Below are positions 9,180 through 17,924 of a stretch of 46,585 nucleotides of DNA, piece after piece. The translations under genes were made by a program, and so were the position numbers. A model generated the notes under the pieces. The model was not told where the DNA came from, did not search any database, and saw only the letters and a program-made list of their open reading frames with translations. The stretch spans positions 1 through 46,585 of the forward strand of contig JALFSW010000033.1 of the NCBI GenBank assembly GCA_022779305.1, in the 5' to 3' direction. Source of the DNA: Prevotella sp. GTDB taxonomy: Bacteria > Bacteroidota > Bacteroidia > Bacteroidales > Bacteroidaceae. The number at the start of each line of letters is the position of its first letter. Position 1 is the stretch's first letter.

Positions 9180-9896
9180 TTAGGATTTTTTCTCTGTTTT
9201 CTTGCGCACCACGAACGATAACACTACGTACCAAAGAATGATGATCGCAAAGGCAGAGATGCCAAAGATGGCGAGCAAGAATAAGCAACTAATGAGGAAG
9301 ACGTATTTCACTTCATTCTCACGCCAACCCCATTGCTTAAATTTGAGAGCAAACATTGGTATTTCTGCCACCATGAGCCATGAGCAAAGGAGGATGCCGA
9401 TGAGGATGAGGGGTATTGTCCAAAGTGTGTTGCTTTGTGTGGCAAGTGATGTGCCGACGATGAGCGACGACCAAAAAAGTGCGTTGGCAGGTGTGGGCAG
9501 ACCTATAAAACCCGTTGCTTGTCGTTCATCGAGGTTGAATTTTGCCAAGCGAAGTGCCGAAAAGGCAGGAAGAAGAAAGGCAGAGTAGGGCAGGATGTTG
9601 CGTAGTCCTTCGGCAAAGGCGGGTAGGGGAGAAATGTTGATGATGTGGAAAATCATAGCCGCTGGTGCTACACCAAAAGTAACCACATCTGCGAGCGAGT
9701 CGAGTTCTTTTCCGATGGGTGAGCTCACACCCAACAAGCGTGCCACCATCCCGTCGAAGAAGTCGAACACTGCCCCGATGACAATCCACAGCATTGCTTT
9801 TTCCATGTTTCCGCTGAGGGCAAAGGTGATGGCGATGCAGCCCGATATGAGGTTGCATGCTGTGATACTGTTGGGTATGTGTTGTTTTATTGCCAT
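9180..9896 (-). CDS. pssA: CDP-diacylglycerol-serine O-phosphatidyltransferase
   Basis: A 238-residue integral membrane enzyme that makes phosphatidylserine from CDP-diacylglycerol and serine, the first committed step to phosphatidylethanolamine. The CDP-alcohol phosphotransferase signature D-G-x2-A-R-x8-G-x3-D-x3-D is complete at residues 48-70 (DGMVAR, then GKELDSLAD). Several hydrophobic helices follow. The ATG at 9894-9896 (MAIKQHIPN) is chosen because family members begin close to this sequence; an 18-residue upstream extension to 9950 is possible. The partner decarboxylase psd lies upstream on the same strand, 362 bases away. DUF4834 follows after 26 bases. Confidence 0.92.
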   Translation of the reverse strand: MAIKQHIPNSITACNLISGCIAITFALSGNMEKAMLWIVIGAVFDFFDGMVARLLGVSSPIGKELDSLADVVTFGVAPAAMIFHIINISPLPAFAEGLRNILPYSAFLLPAFSALRLAKFNLDERQATGFIGLPTPANALFWSSLIVGTSLATQSNTLWTIPLILIGILLCSWLMVAEIPMFALKFKQWGWRENEVKYVFLISCLFLLAIFGISAFAIIILWYVVLSFVVRKKTEKKS

Positions 9897-10258
9897 TGTT
9901 TTTCGGTTTAAATTTTTGGGGGCAGATTTTTTGTTTTGGAGGATAAACATGATTGTGCCTCCACACGCTGATATTATTCATTGTTCCGTTGCAGCGTAAC
10001 TGAGCAACTATTAGAAGACAGATGAGGCTTAGTTAGTTGGCAGGTGAGGCTTGGATATTTTTATACTGATTTTCAGTTATTTGAAAACCTCTTTTCAACT
10101 CTGCATTCCTTCTCTCAGAGAAATATCCTTGCGCATAGGGAAATATCCTTACTTTCTTGATTAATTCCCCCTCCTTTTCTTTATTCAAGCCCCTTTTTTT
10201 CTTTATTCCAGCCCCTTTCTTTTCATCAGAGGTCATTCCCTCCCCCGTGACGTAGAGT
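9897..10258. other. psd-pssA intergenic region with short tandem duplications
   Basis: This 362-bp gap separates two genes that usually sit almost adjacent. It contains short direct repeats: AAATATCCTT at 10121 and 10141 (20 bp apart); CTTTATTC followed by AGCCCCTTT at 10179 and 10201 (22 bp apart); and GATGAGGCTT/GGTGAGGCTT near 10022 and 10042. No TAnnTTTG promoter was found on the minus strand. A possible small ORF is listed separately. Confidence 0.5.
10033..10236 (-). CDS. Possible small basic protein between psd and pssA
   Basis: A 67-codon frame begins at an ATG (10234-10236) preceded by a purine-rich GGGGGAGGGA that could serve as a ribosome-binding site. It starts 22 bases after the psd stop on the same strand. 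The product is lysine-rich (KKGAGIKKKRG, NKEKEGELIKK) with no signal peptide or membrane segment. The frame spans the tandem repeats of this gap, so it may be chance. I recognise no family. It is reported because of its position and RBS, with low confidence. Confidence 0.2.
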   Translation of the reverse strand: MTSDEKKGAGIKKKRGLNKEKEGELIKKVRIFPYAQGYFSERRNAELKRGFQITENQYKNIQASPAN

Positions 10259-10945
10259 TTAAGGCAACTTTGCGATGATGGTTTGATCGCCCCTGGTTTT
10301 TTGTCCCATTTCGATGAGGATTTCCGACCCCAATGGGAGATAGAGATCCACACGACTGCCGAGCTTGATGAAACCCATGTGTTCGTCAATGAAACACTCG
10401 TCGCCGGGCTTTGCATAGGTTGCGATGCGACGTGCCATTGCTCCAGCCACTTGTCGGCAGAGGATGTCGTGTCCCTCGGGAGTGGTGATGATCACGTCGG
10501 TGCGTTCGTTCTCCTCGCTCGCTTTCGGTAGCCATGCCTTGTGATAATTGCCGTTGAAATGTTGCACGAATTTCACCTTTCCGTCCACAGGAAACCAGTT
10601 GGCATGCACATTCCAAAGGCTCATGAAAATTGACACCATGATGCGCCGATCGTGGAAGTATTTGTTTTCCTCCACCTCTTCAATGACAACGATAGTTCCG
10701 TCGGCTGGTGCAACAACGGTTTTTTCTGTTGTTTCGCCCTCAAAATATCTTATCGGACTGCGATAAAAATTCAGCACGATGGCATAGACCGTTCCGAAGA
10801 TGGCAAGGAATGTCCAAAACGGCACCTTGTTTGCCTCAATGCCAAACCACAAGAGTGCACCGATAACAGCAAGCGCAATACCGCCATAAACCAATTGTCC
10901 TGTACCTTCGTGGTGTATTCTGATTTTTCTTAGTTTTCTTTTCAT
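10259..10945 (-). CDS. psd: Phosphatidylserine decarboxylase proenzyme
   Basis: A 228-residue pyruvoyl-dependent enzyme that decarboxylates phosphatidylserine to phosphatidylethanolamine at the inner membrane. Two hydrophobic segments lie near the N-terminus (about 20-36 and 43-60). Conserved features are APADG (79-83), [11 protein letters not shown] (112-122) and the self-cleavage site LGS in FIKLGSRVD, where G196-S197 is the predicted cut that generates the pyruvoyl beta/alpha subunits. The short length matches the PSD-A subfamily. It is transcribed divergently from dnaE from a clear promoter at 10982-11013 and, with pssA, completes the PE pathway. Confidence 0.95.
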   Translation of the reverse strand: MKRKLRKIRIHHEGTGQLVYGGIALAVIGALLWFGIEANKVPFWTFLAIFGTVYAIVLNFYRSPIRYFEGETTEKTVVAPADGTIVVIEEVEENKYFHDRRIMVSIFMSLWNVHANWFPVDGKVKFVQHFNGNYHKAWLPKASEENERTDVIITTPEGHDILCRQVAGAMARRIATYAKPGDECFIDEHMGFIKLGSRVDLYLPLGSEILIEMGQKTRGDQTIIAKLP

Positions 10946-10981
10946 TCTTGGATGGTTTTAATCAACCGAATTTACAACGTG

Positions 10982-11013
10982 CAAAGATAATGAAAAAAAG
11001 CGAGCCACCCAAA
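10982..11013 (-). promoter_or_regulatory. Bacteroidota-type promoter for psd
   Basis: On the minus strand TTTG (11013-11010), 20 bases, then TATCTTTG (10989-10982) matches the Bacteroidota -33/-7 consensus TTTG-N19/20-TAnnTTTG. It starts 36 bases upstream of the psd ATG. Confidence 0.8.
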
Positions 11014-11019
11014 ATTTTT

Positions 11020-11031
11020 AAGTTTAAACTT
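11020..11031. promoter_or_regulatory. Palindrome between the divergent psd and dnaE promoters
   Basis: AAGTTTAAACTT is a perfect 12-bp palindrome in the ~16-bp gap between the two back-to-back -33 elements (11010-11013 and 11031-11034); its last base is the first T of the dnaE -33. It could be a shared operator or simply an AT-rich UP-like element. This is inference. Confidence 0.35.
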
Positions 11032-11062
11032 TTGGAAGTCTTCGAGAAATGTCGTAACTTTG
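11031..11062 (+). promoter_or_regulatory. Bacteroidota-type promoter for dnaE
   Basis: TTTG (11031-11034), 20 bases, TAACTTTG (11055-11062) is a full match to the -33/-7 consensus, 28 bases before the dnaE ATG. Confidence 0.8.
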
Positions 11063-11090
11063 AAACTCAAATTTTGTCAGAACAAAGAGC

Positions 11091-14000
11091 ATGGAAGATT
11101 TCGTACACCTACACGTACACACACATTATTCTATTCTTGATGGGCAATCGAAAGTGAAATATCTTGTCGATAAAGCCCTCAAAGACGGCATGAAAGGCAT
11201 GGCGATAACCGACCACGGCGCAATGTTTGGCATCAAGGAATTTGCGGACTATTGTGCCAAGGTCAATAAAGCCCGCAAAGCCGAAGGTGAAGAACCTTTC
11301 AAGCCGATTTTTGGTTGTGAAATGTATGTGGCACGGCGACGAAAAGAAGACAAAGTGAAGGAGATGCACGACAATTCGGGGCATCACCTCGTTGTGCTGG
11401 CGAAGAACATGACGGGCTATAAGAACCTCATCAAGCTCGTTTCCCGTTCATGGGTGGATGGTTATTATTATCGTCCACGAACAGACAAAACCGATTTGGA
11501 ACGCTACAGCGAGGGATTGATCGTTTGCACGGCTTGTATCGCTGGCGAAGTGCCGAACAAGATCATCAAGGGCGACATTGAGGGTGCACGCGAAGCCTGT
11601 TTGTGGTATAAGCGGGTGTTTGGCGATGACTTTTATCTCGAGTTGCAACGCCACGAAGTGAAAGACCCTCGGCTCATTGCCAATCGTGAAGCCTTCCCTC
11701 TGCAACAGAAAGCCAACAAGGTGTTGCTAGAGTTTGCCAAGGAATACGGCATTAAATACGTTTGTACGAACGATTGCCATTTTGAAGACAAAGAAACAGC
11801 CGAAGCCCACGACCATTTACTTTGTCTTTCGACCAACGAAGAACTGAACGACCCCAAGCGCATGCGCTATTCAAAACAAGAATGGTTCAAGACGCAGGCA
11901 GAGATGAATGAGGTGTTTGGCGATTTGCCAGAAGCGATGGCAAACACGTTAGACATATTAAATAAGGTGGAGTTCTATGACATCAACAGTGGTCCCATCA
12001 TGCCTTTCTTCCCCATTCCCGTTGACTTTGGAACAGAAGAAGAATGGCGAGCGAAATTTTCAGAAGCCGACCTCTATCGTGAGTTCACCACCGATCAAAA
12101 CGGTGAAAATCCGCTGTCGGCTGAAGATGGTCAAGCGGTCGTCGACCGCTTGGGTGGCTACGAAAAGATGTATCGTATCAAGTTTGAAGCCGATTATTTG
12201 GCAAAACTCACTTATGATGGTGCGAAAAAACTATATGGTGAACCGCTTTCAGAGGAGGTGGTGAAGAGCATCAATTTTGAGTTGCACGTGATGAAAACAA
12301 TGGGTTTCCCAGGCTATTTCCTCATCGTGCAAGACTTCATCAGTGCCGCACGCAACGAATTAGATGTTATGGTGGGGCCTGGACGTGGCTCGGCGGCAGG
12401 TTCTGTGGTGGCATATTGTTTGGGCATCACACGCATCGATCCTCTGAAGTACGACCTCCTTTTTGAACGTTTCCTCAATCCCGACCGTGTGAACTTGCCC
12501 GATATTGATACCGACTTTGATGACGATGGTCGCAGCAAGGTGTTGCAGTGGGTAACCAATAAGTATGGCGAGGAAAATTGTGCACATATCATCACCTACT
12601 CAACGATGGCAACGAAGAACTCGCTGAAAGACGTTGCACGTGTGGAAGGACTACCTTTGGCAACCTCTAATGCTCTTTGCAAAGCCATCCCCGACCGTTT
12701 GCCCGATGGCATGAAGATGAATTTGGCAAACGCCATCAAATGTACGCCCGAGTTGCAGGAGGCCGAGGTGAGCAACGACCCCAGAGAGCGCAACACAATA
12801 AAGTATGCCAAGATGCTCGAAGGAACGGTTCGAGGCACGGGTATTCACGCATGTGGGTTCATCATCTGCCGTGATCCAATCAGCGAATGGGTGCCCATAT
12901 CAACAGCTGTAGACCCCGACTTCCCTGAACAGAAAGTGCCTGTTACGCAATACGACGGACATGTTATCGAAACTACGGGGCTTATTAAGATGGACTTCCT
13001 CGGACTTAAGACGCTTTCGGAAATCAAAGAGGCGGTGAAGGTCATCAAGGATACCACGGGCGATGTGATAGACATCGACAACATTCCGCTCGACGACCCA
13101 CTCACCTATGAACTCTACCAGCGTGGGCAAACCATCGGTACATTCCAGTTTGAGTCGGCAGGTATGCAGAAACATCTCAGAGACTTGAAACCCACCGTCT
13201 TTGAAGACCTCATTGCAATGAACGCACTCTATCGTCCAGGTCCGATGGACTACATCCCTGACTTCATCAAACGCAAGAAAGATCCCTCGCTCGTCAAATA
13301 CGACATTCCGTGTATGGAGAAGTATTTGAAAGACACATATGGTATCACCGTCTATCAAGAGCAAGTAATGTTGCTCAGTCGGCAATTGGCAAATTTCACA
13401 CGTGGCGAAAGCGATGCGTTGCGCAAGGCGATGGGAAAGAAAATCAAGTCGATTGTTGATGCGATGAAGCCTAAGTTCATTGAGCAAGGAAGCCAAAACG
13501 GGCACGACCCAAAAATATTGGAAAAGATATGGGGTGACTGGGAAAAGTTTGCCAGCTATGCTTTCAATAAGTCGCACGCAACGTGCTACTCATGGGTGGC
13601 ATATCAAACCGCCTATCTCAAAGCCCACTACCCAGCCGAATTTATGGCAGCCCTGATGACCCGCCGTTTCAGCGACATTACGGAAATTACCAAACTGATG
13701 GAAGAATGCAAGGCATTGAAAATCAAGACATTGGGTCCAGATGTGAACGAGAGCCAGATAGGGTTTGGTGTAAACAATAAGGGCGAAATCCGCTTCGGAT
13801 TGTCGGCAATCAAGGGGATTGGTGCGAATGCTGCCATGGCAATCGTAAACGAACGCAATGCCAATGGTCCGTATAAAGACATCTTCGATTTTGCAGAACG
13901 GGTGAGTCTTGCCAGTGTTAATCGTAAGGTGTATGAAAGTTTGGCATACAGCGGAGGATTTGATAGCTTCGGTTTGGAACGCGAACAGTTTTTCACCATT

Positions 14001-14807
14001 TCGGCAAAAGGTCAGCTTTTCATCGATACGTTGCTGCGCTATGCACAGCTCTTTCAGCAAGAAAAAGCACAACAACAAAATTCACTCTTTGGCGGAATGG
14101 ACAGCGTGGAAATTGTGCATCCACCCCTACCGAAACTCGACAAATGGCCAATGGTGGAAAAACTCAATCGTGAGAAAGACCTTGTGGGTGTTTATTTGTC
14201 TGCCCATCCATTGGACGAATATGACATCGTGCTGCGAAAGATGTGTAACACGCAGTGTGGCGAAATTTCACGTGATGCCGATTTGGCAAAACTGGCTGAA
14301 AGAAAAGAAGTTACTTTTGCAGGAATCGTTACTGAATCCACTGAGCGTTTCTCACAGAAAACAGGGAAGCCCTTTGGTATTGTGAAGATAGAAGACTATG
14401 ACACAACGGGCGAATTGGCACTCTTTGGCGACGACTGGACACGTTTTAGTGGTATGCTGAAGGTGAACTATCATGTTTTCATCACTGCCAAATGTCAGCC
14501 CCGCTATCGAAATAGCGACATTATGGAACTGAAGGTGAGCAACGTAGAACATCTCTTCGACGTGAAAGAACGCAGATTGAATCGCCTCATAATCACGATT
14601 GAGGCTGCTTCTTTGACAGAAGACACTGTGGCAGATCTTGCTGCCATCCTCGATGCACACCCCGGTGACACCCATCTTCACATAGATTTGCGCACAATTG
14701 AGGGGATGCGCATCGAACTTAAAAGCGGACGAGATGGCATAAAAGTGGAGAAAAAGCTGACAGAATTTATCGAAAGTCATCCAGCAATGGACTATCGAAT
14801 AGAGTAA
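11091..14807 (+). CDS. dnaE: DNA polymerase III alpha subunit
   Basis: A 1238-residue replicative polymerase catalytic subunit. The PHP domain comes first (LHVHTHYSILDG at 5-16, then ITDHGAMFG). The C-family polymerase core has GPGRGSAAGS and the catalytic aspartates in PDIDTDF (about residue 470). HGxGF-like active-site residues (TGIHACG) and FNKSHATCYSWVAYQTAYLK lie further on. Tandem HhH-like sequence (LSAIKGIGANAA) and an OB fold (VTFAGIVTES) complete the C-terminus. Length is normal for the Bacteroidota DnaE1 type. The start ATG follows a strong promoter. trxA follows 68 bases after the stop. Confidence 0.97.
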   Translation: MEDFVHLHVHTHYSILDGQSKVKYLVDKALKDGMKGMAITDHGAMFGIKEFADYCAKVNKARKAEGEEPFKPIFGCEMYVARRRKEDKVKEMHDNSGHHLVVLAKNMTGYKNLIKLVSRSWVDGYYYRPRTDKTDLERYSEGLIVCTACIAGEVPNKIIKGDIEGAREACLWYKRVFGDDFYLELQRHEVKDPRLIANREAFPLQQKANKVLLEFAKEYGIKYVCTNDCHFEDKETAEAHDHLLCLSTNEELNDPKRMRYSKQEWFKTQAEMNEVFGDLPEAMANTLDILNKVEFYDINSGPIMPFFPIPVDFGTEEEWRAKFSEADLYREFTTDQNGENPLSAEDGQAVVDRLGGYEKMYRIKFEADYLAKLTYDGAKKLYGEPLSEEVVKSINFELHVMKTMGFPGYFLIVQDFISAARNELDVMVGPGRGSAAGSVVAYCLGITRIDPLKYDLLFERFLNPDRVNLPDIDTDFDDDGRSKVLQWVTNKYGEENCAHIITYSTMATKNSLKDVARVEGLPLATSNALCKAIPDRLPDGMKMNLANAIKCTPELQEAEVSNDPRERNTIKYAKMLEGTVRGTGIHACGFIICRDPISEWVPISTAVDPDFPEQKVPVTQYDGHVIETTGLIKMDFLGLKTLSEIKEAVKVIKDTTGDVIDIDNIPLDDPLTYELYQRGQTIGTFQFESAGMQKHLRDLKPTVFEDLIAMNALYRPGPMDYIPDFIKRKKDPSLVKYDIPCMEKYLKDTYGITVYQEQVMLLSRQLANFTRGESDALRKAMGKKIKSIVDAMKPKFIEQGSQNGHDPKILEKIWGDWEKFASYAFNKSHATCYSWVAYQTAYLKAHYPAEFMAALMTRRFSDITEITKLMEECKALKIKTLGPDVNESQIGFGVNNKGEIRFGLSAIKGIGANAAMAIVNERNANGPYKDIFDFAERVSLASVNRKVYESLAYSGGFDSFGLEREQFFTISAKGQLFIDTLLRYAQLFQQEKAQQQNSLFGGMDSVEIVHPPLPKLDKWPMVEKLNREKDLVGVYLSAHPLDEYDIVLRKMCNTQCGEISRDADLAKLAERKEVTFAGIVTESTERFSQKTGKPFGIVKIEDYDTTGELALFGDDWTRFSGMLKVNYHVFITAKCQPRYRNSDIMELKVSNVEHLFDVKERRLNRLIITIEAASLTEDTVADLAAILDAHPGDTHLHIDLRTIEGMRIELKSGRDGIKVEKKLTEFIESHPAMDYRIE

Positions 14808-14875
14808 CGAAAGGCTTTGGCACGAAATTTGGTATATACTAACCAGACATAAACATAAACAAAAAAGGAAAAATT

Positions 14876-15190
14876 ATGGCATTAGAAATCACAACACAAA
14901 ATTTTGAGAGTTATAAGAATGGCGAATTGCCATTGGTGGTTGACCTTTGGGCACCTTGGTGTGGTCCTTGCAAGGCGATTGGACCTATCATAGAGGAATT
15001 GGCACAAGAATATGAAGGGAAAATTGCAGTCGGCAAGTGCGACGTTGATGAACATGACGACATCGCCATTGAATTTGGTGTGCGCAACATTCCAACCATC
15101 TTGTTTTTCAAGAATGGTGAGTTGGTAGATAAATTCGTGGGTGCTGCGAACAAAGCGGTGCTTGATGAAAAATTCAAAACACTTCTCTAA
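14876..15190 (+). CDS. trxA: Thioredoxin
   Basis: A 104-residue thioredoxin that reduces cytoplasmic protein disulfides. The redox site WCGPC is at residues 28-32, and the cis-proline segment NIPTI precedes LFFKNGE. There is no signal peptide, so it is cytoplasmic. The start is preceded by AAAAAAGGAAAAATT. It lies downstream of dnaE in the same direction, an arrangement common in Bacteroidales. A CTAG array begins 14 bases after the stop. Confidence 0.95.
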   Translation: MALEITTQNFESYKNGELPLVVDLWAPWCGPCKAIGPIIEELAQEYEGKIAVGKCDVDEHDDIAIEFGVRNIPTILFFKNGELVDKFVGAANKAVLDEKFKTLL

Positions 15191-15203
15191 ATCTTTGGAG
15201 AGC

Positions 15204-15320
15204 CTAGGGAACCCTAGAGAGTCTAGGCAACCTAGGAGAACCTAGGAAAGCTAGGAGAACCTAGAGAGTCTAGGAAAGCTAGGAAGCCCTAGAAAGCCTA
15301 GGAAAGCTAGGCAACCCTAG
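15204..15320. repeat. CTAG-periodic array, 13 intact units
   Basis: CTAG starts at 15204, 15214, 15223, 15232, 15242, 15251, 15261, 15270, 15279, 15289, 15298, 15307 and 15317, all 9 or 10 bp apart. Degenerate CTAA units follow at 15327 and 15335. Spacers are purine-rich on the plus strand (GGAAAG, GGAGAAC). Adjacent units such as CCTAGGAAAGCTAGG can fold into 5-bp hairpins. The array lies between the convergent trxA and DUF5715 genes and runs into a terminator hairpin. Confidence 0.9.
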
Positions 15321-15324
15321 AAAG

Positions 15325-15362
15325 CCCTAAAAGCCTAATGAGCGATTAGGGTTTTATTTTTT
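15325..15362 (+). terminator. Intrinsic terminator of trxA, fused to the CTAG array
   Basis: CCTAAT (15334-15339) and ATTAGG (15345-15350) form a stem around GAGCG, followed by GTTTTATTTTTT. An alternative outer pairing is CCCTAA (15325-15330) with TTAGGG (15346-15351). The stem strands are themselves degenerate array units. Confidence 0.7.
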
Positions 15363-15376
15363 AGTTGATGAGGAAA

Positions 15377-16168
15377 CTATCGAGTAGTAATGTGGAAACA
15401 CCCTTGTTTGCGTTCATATTTAATGTAGCATCGTCCCTGTTTGCGCAGGTCGTCGAGCACTTCTGATAGCACGTATTTTAGGGAATCATTGCGCACTTCC
15501 CGACCAATGGGTGAATATTTATTGTAGGCTATGTCGAAAGTCGTACCATAAAGGTGGCAGCTATTTTCAGTTGCATTTCGATTGTAGCGACGCAAGGATT
15601 CCACATCGTTTTTTGTCCGAAGAACACTGGTTACGAGAATTTTGTGCAGCGGCAAATGCTTTATTTGCAGACTATCCATAAAATTCCTGCCAATGTCTTG
15701 CAGGAGGATGGCAGCTCGAGGTACCAAGTAAGGAATGCTACTTGTTAGTTTTTGTAATTCAAAATATGGGTCGGCACCAATATAGACAAGATGGTTCTTT
15801 CGTTGCTCTGCATCTGCTCTGTCTTTCACTGATGCTACACCGAAAGTCATCGCTGATTCGAGTTGCACCTGTTGTGAGTCTGGAAAAGCCTCGTCATAGT
15901 CTGCTACACCTTTGACACGATTGTGTCGTTCTTGCTGTGTGTGGTCATAAAAGCTCGTAGGTGTTCTTCTCCCAATGTGTGATTGTTGGAGAATGCGCAG
16001 CGAATCAGGTAGGGGCGTAGTTGCAAGCGAGTCTGCTTCAGCAACAAGCTGTCCCCATCCGCTTTGGGCAATCGAAGGGAAGAATAGCCGCACTAAAGCC
16101 AGAATAGCTGTCACTGCAAGAAATCCCTTAAGGAAAGCGTTTTTAGAAATCTTTTTCTTCAATTTCAT
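15377..16168 (-). CDS. DUF5715 protein with a peptidase M15-like motif
   Basis: A 263-residue protein with an N-terminal membrane anchor or uncleaved signal (about 13-31). The C-terminal half resembles the LAS/M15 D-Ala-D-Ala carboxypeptidase fold: VLRTKNDVESL (183-192), then SCHLYGTTFD (203-212), which matches the zinc motif S-x-H-x2-G-x-x-x-D (H205, D212), and a final histidine in CFHITTR (H259). If functional it would act on periplasmic peptidoglycan peptides. The family is uncharacterised, so the enzymatic role is inference. It is the last gene of the minus-strand block, convergent with trxA. Confidence 0.75.
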   Translation of the reverse strand: MKLKKKISKNAFLKGFLAVTAILALVRLFFPSIAQSGWGQLVAEADSLATTPLPDSLRILQQSHIGRRTPTSFYDHTQQERHNRVKGVADYDEAFPDSQQVQLESAMTFGVASVKDRADAEQRKNHLVYIGADPYFELQKLTSSIPYLVPRAAILLQDIGRNFMDSLQIKHLPLHKILVTSVLRTKNDVESLRRYNRNATENSCHLYGTTFDIAYNKYSPIGREVRNDSLKYVLSEVLDDLRKQGRCYIKYERKQGCFHITTR

Positions 16169-16262
16169 TTAGTAGTTTTTGTGGTGTAGTTGGGAGCAAT
16201 CCCTTTCGCTTTTCTTGCTTTGCGAACGTGTCCTGTTGTGAACAATTACACTTCTCTCATTT

Positions 16263-16790
16263 TTATATTCCCTTTTCTGCTTCTTCGCTTTCTTCTTTCG
16301 GAAGTGTTTCGTTGAGGAAATCAAGTATAAGGCGCATTGCTTTGTTGGTGGCAATAGCGAGGTTGATATCGCGTCCGAAGTTTTCTTCGAGTTTGAAGGT
16401 GCGCAGGTCGTCTTTGCTTCCGTAACCAATCCAAATTGTGCCTACGGGTGTTGTGGCTGTTCCACCGCCTGGACCTGCTACGCCTGTGGCAGAGATGGCA
16501 AAATCAACGCCAAGCGTTTCGATGACGCCACGTGCCATTTCCCGCGCCACTTCTTCGCTTACGGCTGTGTGTAGAGAAAGGGTTTCAGGACTGACGTTCA
16601 GAATTTTCTCCTTTGTTTCATCTGTATAGGCTACGATGCCGCCTTTGAAATAATTCGATGCACCAGGTGTAGCAATGATGGCTTCGCTGATGCGTCCGCC
16701 CGTGCAGCTTTCGCCTGTTCCGAGCGACAAGCCAGATGCGTATAGAAGATCGCCTATTTGGCGAGAGATTACTTTGCTTTCAAATTCCAT
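16263..16790 (-). CDS. pncC: CinA C-terminal-type nicotinamide-nucleotide amidase
   Basis: A 175-residue stand-alone CinA C-terminal domain protein. Family members deamidate nicotinamide mononucleotide to nicotinate mononucleotide for NAD recycling. The signature GESCTGG is at residues 26-32, TAVSEEVAREMA at about 75-86 and ATGVAGPGGGTA at about 101-112. The acidic C-terminal tail (LPKEESEEAEKGI) is not part of the domain. The ATG lies 84 bases from the tsaD stop on the same strand. The gene could also be called cinA in a broad sense, but the N-terminal molybdopterin-binding half is absent. Confidence 0.88.
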   Translation of the reverse strand: MEFESKVISRQIGDLLYASGLSLGTGESCTGGRISEAIIATPGASNYFKGGIVAYTDETKEKILNVSPETLSLHTAVSEEVAREMARGVIETLGVDFAISATGVAGPGGGTATTPVGTIWIGYGSKDDLRTFKLEENFGRDINLAIATNKAMRLILDFLNETLPKEESEEAEKGI

Positions 16791-16874
16791 TTTTCTTGTT
16801 TTTTTTTGTTAATGCTAGGGGATTTTCTATGTGATAATAGCGAATGTCTATTTATTCTCAAGCCGCCTAATTTT

Positions 16875-17906
16875 TTATTCAAATGTTACTTTGCTGAAGG
16901 CTGGTAAATCGATGGTGGCAAACTTTTGGTCTTTGTATTTGAAGTGGCCTACGCAGGCTATCATCGCTGCATTGTCTGTGGTGTAACTGAATTTGGGGAT
17001 GTAAATTGTCCAGCCATATTTCTGGGCGTGCTCCTCAAAAGCATTGCGCAACCCATTGTTTGCTGACACACCACCCGCCACAGCCACGTGCTTTATGCCT
17101 GTGTCTTTCACTGCCTTGCGCAGTTTTCGCATGAGGATATCGACGATGGTTTTCTCCAAACTTGCAGCCAAATCGGCTTTGTTTTCCTCGATGAAATTCG
17201 GGTTGTCCTTTGTCCATTCCCGTAGGTTATAGAGAAACGACGTTTTCAGACCCGAGAACGAATAATCATAGCCTGCCACATTTGGGTGGGCAAACTGAAA
17301 CGCATTGGGATTACCTTGACGCGCCAGTCGGTCAATGATTGGTCCACCAGGATAGCCCAACCCCATGACTTTTGAGCATTTATCAATTGCTTCGCCTGCT
17401 GCATCGTCAATGGTTTGCCCGATGACCTCAAGGTCGTTATAGGCATTGGCTTTCACAATTTGTGAATTGCCACCCGATACGAGCAAACAGAGGAAGGGGA
17501 AAGGGGGTTGTGAGTGATCGTCGTCGGTTTCTTTGATAAAGTGAGCGAGGACATGCCCCTGTAAGTGATTGACATCGATAATCGGAATGCCCAATGAACG
17601 TGCCATGCCTTTTGCAAAGTTCACCCCCACGAGCAAACTGCCCATCAATCCAGGTCCACGTGTGAAAGCGATGGCAGAAAGCTGCTCCTTCGTGACGCCT
17701 GCCCGCACAAGTGCTTGGTCTACAACGGGGACGATGTTTTGCTGATGGGCTCTGGATGCCAATTCGGGCACCACACCACCATAGGCTTTGTGCACATCTT
17801 GCGATGCTGTGACATTGCTCATGATGACACCATTGCGCAAAATGGCTGCACTCGTATCATCGCAACTACTTTCTATTCCTAATATATATACATCCTTATC
17901 TTTCAT
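16875..17906 (-). CDS. tsaD: tRNA N6-adenosine threonylcarbamoyltransferase
   Basis: A 343-residue universal enzyme that transfers threonylcarbamoyl to A37 of ANN-decoding tRNAs, working with TsaB, TsaE and TsaC. The start ILGIESSCDDTSAAI is canonical. Metal-binding histidines lie in NHLQGH (H114, H118) and the third ligand is in TTDNAAMIA (D311). The nucleotide-binding segments RGPGLMGSL, VSGGNSQ and VAGGVSANNGLR are all present. It lies 18 bases downstream of map, so the two are probably cotranscribed. Confidence 0.96.
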   Translation of the reverse strand: MKDKDVYILGIESSCDDTSAAILRNGVIMSNVTASQDVHKAYGGVVPELASRAHQQNIVPVVDQALVRAGVTKEQLSAIAFTRGPGLMGSLLVGVNFAKGMARSLGIPIIDVNHLQGHVLAHFIKETDDDHSQPPFPFLCLLVSGGNSQIVKANAYNDLEVIGQTIDDAAGEAIDKCSKVMGLGYPGGPIIDRLARQGNPNAFQFAHPNVAGYDYSFSGLKTSFLYNLREWTKDNPNFIEENKADLAASLEKTIVDILMRKLRKAVKDTGIKHVAVAGGVSANNGLRNAFEEHAQKYGWTIYIPKFSYTTDNAAMIACVGHFKYKDQKFATIDLPAFSKVTFE

Positions 17907-17924
17907 TTCCTTGTTTAGTGATGT

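Noticed and set aside
9154..9288. 45-codon N-terminal extension of the DUF4834 protein
   Set aside because: It overlaps the end of pssA and places the membrane helix unusually far from the start.
12900..13577. 225-codon minus-strand frame inside dnaE
   Set aside because: Antisense shadow of a highly conserved coding region, with no RBS, promoter or recognisable domain.
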